Translations under genes and position numbers: made by a program
Source of the DNA: Bacteroidales bacterium
GTDB lineage: Bacteria; Bacteroidota; Bacteroidia; Bacteroidales; VadinHA17
Assembly (NCBI GenBank): GCA_024763075.1
Contig: JANTGF010000019.1
Coordinates: forward strand, 1-53,468
Length of the DNA stretch: 53,468 nucleotides
Reading direction: 5' to 3'
Shown here: piece by piece, positions 19,010 to 26,709 of the stretch
How the letters are laid out: each line of letters opens with the position of its first letter
Position numbering within the stretch: the first letter of the stretch is position 1
Notes under the pieces: model-generated
Told to the model about the DNA's origin: nothing
What the model saw: the letters and a program-made list of their open reading frames with translations, nothing else
Databases searched by the model: none

Positions 19010-20509
19010 ATGATTCATGAAATATCTTCCAAAACGATTGATTTTGATCTGATTCGTATGCTTTTGGAAAAGAAAGTAAAAATCAAGCTTTCAGGTGAGG
19101 CGAAACAAAAAATAATTAGTTGCCGTAATTATCTTGATAAAAAACTAGAAGATTCTGATGAGCCGGTTTACGGCATCAATACGGGTTTTGGAGCCTTGCA
19201 TGATCGTTCAATATCAAGGGAGGATCTGGGGACTCTTCAAAAAAACCTCGTTATGTCACATGCCTGCGGTATGGGTGATGAAGTACCTGAAGATATTGTC
19301 CGGCTTATGTTGTTCCTAAAAATACAATCATTATCATACGGTCATTCAGGAGTGCAGTTATCCACAGTTGAGAGGTTGATTGAATTCTATAACAATGATG
19401 TACTGCCAGTGGTTTATCAATATGGTTCATTGGGCGCTTCCGGTGACCTTGCACCACTGGCTCATATGAGTCTCCCCTTGCTTGGCCTGGGAGAAGTAAA
19501 CTATAAAGGGAAAAGACAAAAGGCAGAAGTTGTTTTGGGAAAATTTAACTGGAACCCCATTGAATTAAAGAGCAAGGAAGGACTTGCTTTGCTGAACGGA
19601 ACCCAGTTTATGAGTGCTTTCGGAGTTTATTGTGTTTTGAAAGTATTTAAACTTTCACAGTTGTCGGACATGATAGGTGCCTTATCTTTAGAGGCTTTTG
19701 ACGGAAGAATTGAACCTTTTTATGATCAGGTCCATCAGATCAGACCTCATAAGGGACAAATCAAAACAGCACGCCGGATCAGATATTTATTAAAGGAAAG
19801 TGAGCTGATAGCAAAAAAAGGAAAGGCCGTTCAGGATCCCTATTCTTTCCGCTGTATCCCTCAGGTTCACGGGGCAAGTAAAGATTCAATAAACTATGTT
19901 GCCTATGTTTTTAAAAATGAAATAAATTCGGTTACGGATAATCCTACTATTTTCCCGGAAGATGATCTGATCATTTCTGCCGGCAACTTTCATGGACAAC
20001 CACTTGCACTTGCCCTGGATAATTTATCTATTGCCATGTCAGAGCTTGGGAATATTTCAGAACGGAGAACCTATCAGTTACTTTCCGGCCAAAGAGGTTT
20101 GCCACCCTTTCTGATTGCCAACCCGGGTCTTGACTCAGGTTTTATGATTCCCCAGTATGCGGCTGCCTCTATGGTAAGCCACAACAAACAGCTTTCAACT
20201 CCGGCATCTGTGGATTCCATTGAATCCTCCAAGGGACAGGAAGATCATGTAAGTATGGGTGCAAATGCTGCACTGAAAGCTTACCAGGTATGTATGAATC
20301 TTGAACGGATTCTGGCGATAGAGCTTTTTAATGCCGCCCAGGCGCTGGACTTTCGAAGACCTGGGAAGACTTCTCCTGTACTTGAAGACTTTGTTGCCAG
20401 GTACAGGAGGGAAGTGAAATTTATTTCGAAAGATAAACCTATGTACGACGAAATGAATAAATCTGTAGATTTTTTAAGAAATGTAAAAATCAGTCTTCCT
20501 GACCCATAG
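19010..20509 (+). CDS. hutH: Histidine ammonia-lyase (canonical paralogue)
   Basis: HutH deaminates L-histidine to urocanate. The 499-residue protein has the ASG tripeptide (Ala143-Ser144-Gly145) that cyclises to the MIO electrophile in GASGDLAPLAH. It also has the active-site tyrosine loop VYGINTGFGAL, the glutamate loop GQEDHVSMGANAA and the selectivity segment NLVMSHACG. The Ser-His pair there is the one typical of histidine lyases, as opposed to His-Leu in tyrosine lyases. Length matches known HutH (about 510). None of hutU, hutI or hutG is adjacent, so a complete histidine-degradation operon is not present here. A second paralogue follows after 77 bases. Confidence 0.92.
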   Translation: MIHEISSKTIDFDLIRMLLEKKVKIKLSGEAKQKIISCRNYLDKKLEDSDEPVYGINTGFGALHDRSISREDLGTLQKNLVMSHACGMGDEVPEDIVRLMLFLKIQSLSYGHSGVQLSTVERLIEFYNNDVLPVVYQYGSLGASGDLAPLAHMSLPLLGLGEVNYKGKRQKAEVVLGKFNWNPIELKSKEGLALLNGTQFMSAFGVYCVLKVFKLSQLSDMIGALSLEAFDGRIEPFYDQVHQIRPHKGQIKTARRIRYLLKESELIAKKGKAVQDPYSFRCIPQVHGASKDSINYVAYVFKNEINSVTDNPTIFPEDDLIISAGNFHGQPLALALDNLSIAMSELGNISERRTYQLLSGQRGLPPFLIANPGLDSGFMIPQYAAASMVSHNKQLSTPASVDSIESSKGQEDHVSMGANAALKAYQVCMNLERILAIELFNAAQALDFRRPGKTSPVLEDFVARYRREVKFISKDKPMYDEMNKSVDFLRNVKISLPDP

Positions 20510-20586
20510 CCATTACTTGTATTTTAATGAATAATTTTAAGTATATTTACTTTGATTTCGTATCTAATTAGTTAAATATTTTAATA

Positions 20587-22110
20587 ATGACATTAATAAT
20601 AAAAGGTGAGGGATTAACAATCAATGATGTTGTTGATGTAGCCAGAAACAATAAAAAAGTTAAGTTGCATGAGGGTGCTGTTTACCGGATTGTTAAATGC
20701 AGACAGATGCTTGAACGAAAGATGGATGCCGGGGAAATAATGTACGGTGTAAACACCGGTATCGGAGAATTTTCAGAAGTGATGCTGACGGATGACCAGG
20801 TAAAGGAATTTCAAAAATATTTGATTTATAACCATGCTGCCGGCATTGGAGATGCCATGCCTGTGGATTATGTACGTGGTGCCATGTTGTGCAGAATTAA
20901 CGTTCATGCCCACGGGAATTCAGGTTGCCGTCCGGAGATTACCCAAACACTGGTTGAGATGCTGAATAAGGGGGTAACACCCTATGTTTGCCGGAAAGGC
21001 TCAGTTGGTGCATCCGGAGATCTGGCCCCAATGGCCCAGATTGCACTCTTATTATTAGGCGAAGGTAAAGCTTTCTATAAAGGAGAATTGCTGGATGGTA
21101 AAGATGCAATGTCCAGAGCCGGTATTAAAATTCCGGGTCTAAAGGCAAGAGACGGGCTCGCAACGATCAATGGGTCAAATGTATTGACAGCAATGAGTGC
21201 TTTGTTCCTCTTCGATGCAAATAACTGGTTGAAACAGGCAGAGATCGCTGCAGCCATGTCACTGGAAGCTCTTAAAGCCAATATGAAGCCATATACTCCG
21301 ATATTGCATGAAGTTCGGGGTTTCTCTGGTGCTGTACGAAGTGCCAAAGCAATTCAGAAACTAATAAAGGGAGGTGATCTGGAACTTGGGAAAGTTGCCG
21401 CAAAAGTACAGGATGCTTATTCAATGCGTTCTACTCCTCAGGTTATCGGGGCAGCTCATGATGCACTGGCTTATGCGAAATCACAGGTGGAAATTGAGCT
21501 GAACGGAGTAGGAGACAATCCTGTTTTCTTTCCGGATGAGGATTTGCAGTTGTCCGGAGCAAATTTCCAGGGTACACCGGTTTCCTTACCCATGGATATG
21601 GCAGGTATTGCAATTACGATGGTGAGTGTGATGTCGGAAAGGCGCATGAATCGCTTGAATAATCCTGCGCTTAGTGCAGGCCTGCCGGCATTTTTAACAA
21701 AAGGTGCGGGTATGTTTTCCGGATTGATGCTCAGTCAGTATACTGCTGACATGCAAATTGTTGAACAACGACTGCTTTCGGCTCCTGCATCGGTGCAATC
21801 CATCCCTGCTGCAGCCGACCAGGAGGATTTTGTTTCAATGGGAATGAATACCGCTATTAAAAATTTTCAGATCCTTGATAATGCCCGGGGAATTTTAGGA
21901 ATTGAATTTATGGCAGCTGCTCAGGCACTTGACTTCAGGGAGTATGCTTTTGGAAAAGGGGTTGTTAAGGCCCGGGAGGTTGTACGAAAGTATGTTGATT
22001 TCCTGGATATCGACAGGCCTTTATACAAAGATCACAATGCTATGAAAGATCTCGTAGAATCCTGTGAAATTCTGAAAGCAGTGGAAGCTGAAGTAGGACC
22101 ACTGGAATAG
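20587..22110 (+). CDS. HAL/PAL-family aromatic amino acid ammonia-lyase, divergent paralogue
   Basis: The 507-residue protein belongs to the MIO-containing ammonia-lyase/aminomutase family. Ala142-Ser143-Gly144 in GASGDLAPMAQ forms the cofactor, and MYGVNTGIGEFSEV supplies the catalytic tyrosine. Compared with its upstream neighbour, the selectivity segment reads YLIYNHAAG (Asn-His instead of Ser-His) and the glutamate loop reads DQEDFVSMGMNTA (Phe for His). The retained His argues against a classical tyrosine lyase, but the substitutions suggest altered substrate or an aminomutase-like activity. The substrate is therefore left open. It is probably cotranscribed with the first lyase; a terminator-like hairpin follows at 22120-22147. 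Confidence 0.88.
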   Translation: MTLIIKGEGLTINDVVDVARNNKKVKLHEGAVYRIVKCRQMLERKMDAGEIMYGVNTGIGEFSEVMLTDDQVKEFQKYLIYNHAAGIGDAMPVDYVRGAMLCRINVHAHGNSGCRPEITQTLVEMLNKGVTPYVCRKGSVGASGDLAPMAQIALLLLGEGKAFYKGELLDGKDAMSRAGIKIPGLKARDGLATINGSNVLTAMSALFLFDANNWLKQAEIAAAMSLEALKANMKPYTPILHEVRGFSGAVRSAKAIQKLIKGGDLELGKVAAKVQDAYSMRSTPQVIGAAHDALAYAKSQVEIELNGVGDNPVFFPDEDLQLSGANFQGTPVSLPMDMAGIAITMVSVMSERRMNRLNNPALSAGLPAFLTKGAGMFSGLMLSQYTADMQIVEQRLLSAPASVQSIPAAADQEDFVSMGMNTAIKNFQILDNARGILGIEFMAAAQALDFREYAFGKGVVKAREVVRKYVDFLDIDRPLYKDHNAMKDLVESCEILKAVEAEVGPLE

Positions 22111-22112
22111 AA

Positions 22113-22147
22113 CCTAAAAAAGGCAGAGGTTTTTATTTCTCTGCCTT
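22113..22147 (-). terminator. Terminator between convergent lyase and sigma operons
   Basis: A perfect nine-base-pair stem AAGGCAGAG / CTCTGCCTT (22120-22128 with 22139-22147) sits in the convergent gap. On the minus strand it is followed by six T residues, so it should end the sigma-factor operon; it may also slow transcripts from the lyase side. Confidence 0.75.
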
Positions 22148-22188
22148 CATGTAACTTTTGATATAATAAAAGCTGTGGGGTTCTTTGG

Positions 22189-22662
22189 TTAATAGCGGGG
22201 GTTGTTTTTTTCCCGTTGGTTTCTGAGCCTTTTCAGCAACATGGCTTTGTATTGATTTTCTGCCTGATACAATCTCATGACTTTTTGAATGGGCAAAACT
22301 TTTTTGAATTTTTGATGGTATTTTGTACTGAGCTCCGCATCTTTTTGTATATAACTGATGTAATCATCCGACATTTTTTCAATTTCTTTATCGTTTAATG
22401 AGCCGTAATCATTTCTAAACTTTTTCTCAAGGTTAATTTTATTTTTTTGGTTTTCGGTTTTTTCTTTTTGATAAGCATTATACACCGGCCAGAATTTTTC
22501 AGCTTCTTCAGGAGTAAGCTGAAGTTTTTGAGTGAAAAATGCAATTTTCTCGGCATTAAGCCTTTCCATTCGTTTTTCAAAATCGCGTCCCTGCGCATTT
22601 AACTTAGAGGGAACCCATAAGGAAAGAAAAAATAAGAAACTAAAACCCAGGATTGTTTTCAT
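22189..22662 (-). CDS. Spy/CpxP-like periplasmic protein
   Basis: The 157-residue product has a signal peptide (about 1-24) and a mature, highly charged all-helical chain. It contains AFFTQKLQLTPEEAEKFWPVY, an LTPEEA-type motif like the LTxxQ repeats of Spy and CpxP, and ends in a basic tail. Relatives are periplasmic chaperones or stress sensors regulated by envelope-stress sigma factors. It is the last gene of a minus-strand set with a membrane protein (40 bases upstream) and an ECF sigma factor, which fits a stress-response role. No metal-binding motif is evident, so a metal-sensor function is not claimed. Confidence 0.72.
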   Translation of the reverse strand: MKTILGFSFLFFLSLWVPSKLNAQGRDFEKRMERLNAEKIAFFTQKLQLTPEEAEKFWPVYNAYQKEKTENQKNKINLEKKFRNDYGSLNDKEIEKMSDDYISYIQKDAELSTKYHQKFKKVLPIQKVMRLYQAENQYKAMLLKRLRNQREKNNPRY

Positions 22663-22702
22663 ATTATTTGACTTTAATAACCATTCCGTTTGTTCAGATA
22701 AT

Positions 22703-23143
22703 TTATAATTCGCTGTAAAGTGTTAATTCATCAATTCCTTCATCAACCAGATAGCTGATAATGGATTCTGATTCAGCATCGTTTGCCGAAATATTTTCAT
22801 TCTTACCAATAGGAATATTCTCCAAAATGGTAGCTTCATCAAAATCACTTGTGTAAAAGCTGACATATTCAATCGCATCATTTTTGGAAATATAATTATG
22901 CCCCTGTTTGAGCCTAAAATATTGAATGCCAAGATAACTGAGAAAAATCAAACCAAGAAATGAAGCTGCATAGGCAAGAAGATGTTTTAACCTGAGCATC
23001 TTATTTTTATTAGCTGGTTCCTGATTATCCGCAGAATAAACCGATTCCAGTATCTTTTCGGGTAAGCTGTCAAAATACTGATCAGTAACCCTGAAAGGAT
23101 TTTCCTTTTTTAATTTATCGAATATAGAATCTTTATTGACCAC
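22703..23143 (-). CDS. Single-pass membrane protein, putative anti-sigma factor
   Basis: The 146-residue product has a cytoplasmic N-terminal part (about 1-50) containing NPFRVTDQYFDSLPEKIL, one membrane helix (about 54-70) and a short acidic periplasmic tail. Position directly downstream of an ECF sigma gene, with this topology, fits an anti-sigma factor. However, I see no zinc-binding anti-sigma motif (HxxxCxxC), so the role is inferred from context. The start is GTG at 23143; no better ATG is available in frame. Confidence 0.6.
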   Translation of the reverse strand: MVNKDSIFDKLKKENPFRVTDQYFDSLPEKILESVYSADNQEPANKNKMLRLKHLLAYAASFLGLIFLSYLGIQYFRLKQGHNYISKNDAIEYVSFYTSDFDEATILENIPIGKNENISANDAESESIISYLVDEGIDELTLYSEL

Positions 23144-23215
23144 CTCTGTTTCTTGTTAATTGCGCCTTGTTATTTGTTTTTAACTGACTATTAGATTGTA
23201 AAATAACAAAAAGGT

Positions 23216-23755
23216 TTAACCATCTTTAAAGAATTCTTCAATTTTTTTTCTGGCATGATAATAAGAGGCTTTTAAGGCACCTACAGACAGGTCCAGTATT
23301 TCTGCAATTTCCTCATATTTTAATTCCTCAAAATACCTCATATTAAAAACCAGTCTCTGTCGTTCGGGGAGTGACAAGATGGCTTTTTGAAGTCTTATTT
23401 CAATTTCATCTCCATTAAAATATTCATCTCCGGAGAGGGAATTGCCCAAGAACTCTTCATAATGAACGATACTGTTTTTCTTTTTTGTTTTAAGCAGCGA
23501 GAGTGCCTCATTGGTTGCAATTTTATACAACCAGGTATACAATTGGGCATTGGATTTAAAGCCTTCCAGATTTTTCCAGACCTTTATAAATACATTCTGA
23601 ATTACATCATCCGCATCTTCATGAATAATGACAATTTTCCGCACGTGCCAGTAAAGTCTTTTCTGATACTTTTCCACAAGCAGCAAAAAAGCCCTTTCTT
23701 TCTGGCCTTCCGTTTGGAAAAGCTTAAGAATTTCAATGTCTTTATAATCCGTCAA
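23216..23755 (-). CDS. ECF-type RNA polymerase sigma factor
   Basis: This 179-residue protein shows the two conserved regions of extracytoplasmic-function sigma factors. Region 2 (about 30-95) contains HEDADDVIQNVFIKVWKNL and YTWLYKIATNEAL. Region 4 (about 125-175) contains LPERQRLVFNMRYFEEL and the helix-turn-helix IAEILDLSVGALKASYYHARKK. It would direct RNA polymerase to a small regulon, probably including its own operon with the membrane and Spy-like proteins. The reading frame offers only a TTG start at 23755; a stop lies four codons upstream and no ATG occurs before region 2. The VWA gene lies 69 bases upstream on the same strand. Confidence 0.93.
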   Translation of the reverse strand: MTDYKDIEILKLFQTEGQKERAFLLLVEKYQKRLYWHVRKIVIIHEDADDVIQNVFIKVWKNLEGFKSNAQLYTWLYKIATNEALSLLKTKKKNSIVHYEEFLGNSLSGDEYFNGDEIEIRLQKAILSLPERQRLVFNMRYFEELKYEEIAEILDLSVGALKASYYHARKKIEEFFKDG

Positions 23756-23824
23756 AACTCTTTAACTATCTGTTTGTAAACTAACTGTGATTAAAGTCTT
23801 TGATATTCAGCAGAACAGTACTAA

Positions 23825-25279
23825 CTAATGAAGCTTAACTGACTGGGAGCTTCCCGACCTGACAACTATTCTTTTCTCAGAGGTATAATAGATGCTTTTT
23901 GCAAATTTCGGACGGTAAATGACACGATAGGTGCCCGGCTGTAAGGCAATTGTTTCATGTGTAATATCTGAACTTACATTATAAACCCATTCCAGCTCAA
24001 GTCCCCTTTCAATATAAATACTACAGTAGCCGGGATTGGTCATTAATAAGGTTATAATCCCGGGAACAGGAATACTTACCGTTGTTGTAACTGATTGTTT
24101 TATGGTTACATCTTTAACATTGATCCGGGGCAGTACAGGTATTTCCAGATCATACTTTCCAATGATGTATTTTTCCGGTAGATCAACCGTTTGCATATTT
24201 ATAGTATGTGTATCTTCTGATTTACGTACCAAAACCTTCAGATTTTTATAACGGGTACCTTTGGTTTTTATATTTAGTGTGCCTTGTGGTGCATCAGCAG
24301 CAATAATATTATGTTTTCCTTTGAATACTTTTATATGGTCAACAACAACCGGAGGAAGCGTGTGGACAACCAGACGGTATTCAATTAAAGGGTCAAGAAT
24401 GATTGTATCCGGTTTTCCCCGATTATTAATGGTATGTATATAATTGTATTTTAGTCTTCCGGAGTTGGAATCATAAAAAGACATGGCAATGTTTGTTTCC
24501 GATGGATATCCATCCTGGTCCAGAAGATTTACCTGGGCAGTTGTAGAGTTAAGGGCTTCAGTGATAACAACATTCAGTACATGCTGGAATCTGCTTTCAT
24601 CATCAGCATTGTAAAGTTTCCCTACACATTCAAAAGTTTCTCTGAAATCAGGGTCGAGGCCGATACCGATAATAAAGGGCTCCAGAAATATCCCTTCTTT
24701 TTGTAATTCAGTGGAAACTGCACATGGGTCTCCGTCACACTTTTCAATACCATCAGTAATTAAGATTACAATATTTCTGCAGTTATCACATTTTGGAAAA
24801 TCATTGGCAGACTGAGCCAGTGAATTTGCGATAGGTGTAGTTCCTTTTGGAATAAGATAGCGGAGTTTTTGCCTTATTTTTGGTGCATTTCCTTTTGCAA
24901 AAGGAACTTCAAGCCTTGTATCGCCACAATCCTGAGGAGGAACAGGGCTTTGATGCCCATACACCCGGAGAGCCATTTCTGTATATTCAGTTTTCTCCAG
25001 ACTGTCAATGGTATGAATCAGGAATTTTCTGGCAATATTTATTTTTTTATCACTTTCCCATCTTCCGGCCATACTCTGGGAACAATCAAAAATAAAAAGT
25101 ATCCTGGTTGTAGGTGGTACGGGCTTTGTATTGTCCTTTGGGGTTTGGGAATAGGAAGGCTGGAGATAAAAAATCCCAATAAAAATAAACGCAAAGTGAA
25201 ATAAAAAACTTTTCAATTTATATCGCTTTGAAAAAAACTGACAGATTCCTCTTTCTGTAAAGAGATCAAATGTCGTCAT
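23825..25279 (-). CDS. Exported von Willebrand factor A domain protein
   Basis: The 484-residue product has a long N-terminal basic stretch and hydrophobic segment (about 20-45, ending YSQ), then a VWA domain (about 60-235). The metal-ion-dependent adhesion site is complete: DCSQSM supplies Asp-x-Ser-x-Ser, GTTPIANSL the threonine, and LITDG the aspartate. Cysteine pairs CDNC and CDGDPC suggest disulfides in the periplasm. The remaining 240 residues are beta-rich, looking like repeated Ig- or transthyretin-like modules. It may bind a protein ligand at the cell surface or periplasm. Its stop lies 69 bases upstream of the sigma-factor start on the same strand, so the two may be linked, but this is not shown. 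Confidence 0.82.
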   Translation of the reverse strand: MTTFDLFTERGICQFFSKRYKLKSFLFHFAFIFIGIFYLQPSYSQTPKDNTKPVPPTTRILFIFDCSQSMAGRWESDKKINIARKFLIHTIDSLEKTEYTEMALRVYGHQSPVPPQDCGDTRLEVPFAKGNAPKIRQKLRYLIPKGTTPIANSLAQSANDFPKCDNCRNIVILITDGIEKCDGDPCAVSTELQKEGIFLEPFIIGIGLDPDFRETFECVGKLYNADDESRFQHVLNVVITEALNSTTAQVNLLDQDGYPSETNIAMSFYDSNSGRLKYNYIHTINNRGKPDTIILDPLIEYRLVVHTLPPVVVDHIKVFKGKHNIIAADAPQGTLNIKTKGTRYKNLKVLVRKSEDTHTINMQTVDLPEKYIIGKYDLEIPVLPRINVKDVTIKQSVTTTVSIPVPGIITLLMTNPGYCSIYIERGLELEWVYNVSSDITHETIALQPGTYRVIYRPKFAKSIYYTSEKRIVVRSGSSQSVKLH

Positions 25280-25340
25280 ATTTATTTATATTTTAAACGT
25301 AACTGCGCAAAGAATGTTTCTTTTATACAGGGATTAAATG

Positions 25341-25348
25341 TAATTTTG
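25341..25348 (+). promoter_or_regulatory. ychF -7 promoter box
   Basis: TAATTTTG matches TAnnTTTG and lies 25 bases before the ATG at 25374, within the divergent gap to the VWA gene. Confidence 0.65.
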
Positions 25349-25373
25349 CCAAAAATACTGAAAAAAATAGATT

Positions 25374-26471
25374 ATGGCTTTAAAATGTGGTGTAATTGGA
25401 ATCACAAACATAGGTAAATCAACACTCTTTAATTGTATCTCTAAGACTAAAGCAGAGATTACCAATTTTGCATATAGTTCGAATAAATCAAATGTAGGAA
25501 TGGTGAATGTACCTGATCTGAGACTTCAAGAGTTGGAGAAATATCAGCCAACCGATAAAATTATCCCCACAACGATGGAATTAGTGGATATCCCGGGGCT
25601 GGCAAAGGGAGCCAGCCAAGGAGAGGGAGTGGGAAATACTTTTCTTACAGATATTCGAAATACGGATGCTCTGGTTCATGTCTTAAGGTGTTTTGATGAT
25701 GAAAATCTTCCTCATATTGAAGGTTCTGTTGATCCGGTCCGAGATATGGAAATTGTTGATTTTGAATTGCAGGTAAGGGATCTTGAATCGGTTGAAAAAA
25801 AAATGGAGAAATGGGCGAAAGTCGCCAAATCGGGTGATAAGGAAGCCCGGAAAGGTATGGTAGTACTGGAGGCCTGTAAAAAACATCTGGAAGACTTTAA
25901 GCCTCTCAGATCACTTGAAGTATCTGAGTCGGATAAAAAGTATCTGGCAGATATGATGCTTCTAACTGCAAAACCGGTAATGTATGTATGTAATGTTGAT
26001 GAGGCATCGGCAGTAAATGGAAATGAGCATGTGGAACAGGTTAAGGAAGCCCTTAAAGAGCAGGAAACTGAGATTTTAATCGTTGCTGCTGGTCTGGAAG
26101 CTGAAATCTCTGAACTTGATGATGAAAAGGATCGTGTTGATTTTATTCATGAAATGGGATTGGAAGAGCCCGGTGTGAACAAATTGATTAGGTCAGCGTA
26201 TAAATTACTGGACCTAAATACTTTTTTTACTGTGGGTCCGAAGGAAATAAGAGCATGGACATTAAAACGGGGAATGACAGCTCCCCAGGCAGCAGGTGTA
26301 ATTCACAGTGATCTGGAAAGAGGTTTTATACGTGCAGAGGTTATGCATTATGAGGATTTTATAAATTACGGATCGGAGCATGCTTGCAGAGAGAATGGGA
26401 AATTGCATATTGAAGGCAAGAGTTATGTGGTAGAGGACGGAGATATTTTACACATTCGTTTTAATATTTAG
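25374..26471 (+). CDS. ychF: Ribosome-associated ATPase YchF (OBG family)
   Basis: YchF is a universally conserved P-loop nucleotidase that prefers ATP to GTP and associates with ribosomes. The 365-residue protein has the G1 loop GITNIGKS (residues 9-16), the G3 motif DIPGLAKGASQGEGVGN and, in place of the usual NKxD, CNVDE, the change that gives ATP preference. A coiled-coil domain (about 125-200) and a C-terminal TGS domain (about 275-365, WTLKRGMTAPQAAG to LHIRFNI) complete the architecture. Length matches E. coli YchF (363). The gene is single, with its own promoter. Confidence 0.96.
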   Translation: MALKCGVIGITNIGKSTLFNCISKTKAEITNFAYSSNKSNVGMVNVPDLRLQELEKYQPTDKIIPTTMELVDIPGLAKGASQGEGVGNTFLTDIRNTDALVHVLRCFDDENLPHIEGSVDPVRDMEIVDFELQVRDLESVEKKMEKWAKVAKSGDKEARKGMVVLEACKKHLEDFKPLRSLEVSESDKKYLADMMLLTAKPVMYVCNVDEASAVNGNEHVEQVKEALKEQETEILIVAAGLEAEISELDDEKDRVDFIHEMGLEEPGVNKLIRSAYKLLDLNTFFTVGPKEIRAWTLKRGMTAPQAAGVIHSDLERGFIRAEVMHYEDFINYGSEHACRENGKLHIEGKSYVVEDGDILHIRFNI

Positions 26472-26709
26472 ACTCATATTCAGATAATTTCTGAACTGTT
26501 GGAAATGAAGTACCGGTTCCGGGAGAAAAATATTATCCGATATTAATTAATATCCGTCTTTTTGATATCAACACAATTATTTTTTCAGTTTTCAGTTTAT
26601 TCTGAAAAGATGAGTGTTTTTATATTTAAGGAATGATTTAACTTAAGCTCGCAAGATAAACGGGAAGGTCATTTTTTGAGAACAATCTAATTTGATTAAG
26701 AAAATTTAT
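26472..26709. other. Intergenic region with a 16-base perfect palindrome
   Basis: The 238 bases between ychF and the phosphatase-like gene hold no evident gene. GATATTAATTAATATC (26539-26554) is a perfect palindrome followed by CGTCTTTTT and may act as a weak terminator for ychF or bind a dimeric regulator. Confidence 0.4.

Noticed and set aside
20587-22110. Assignment as tyrosine ammonia-lyase.
   Set aside because: The selectivity position keeps His (Asn-His) rather than the His-Leu pair of known tyrosine lyases, and there is no pigment or aryl-polyene cluster next to it.
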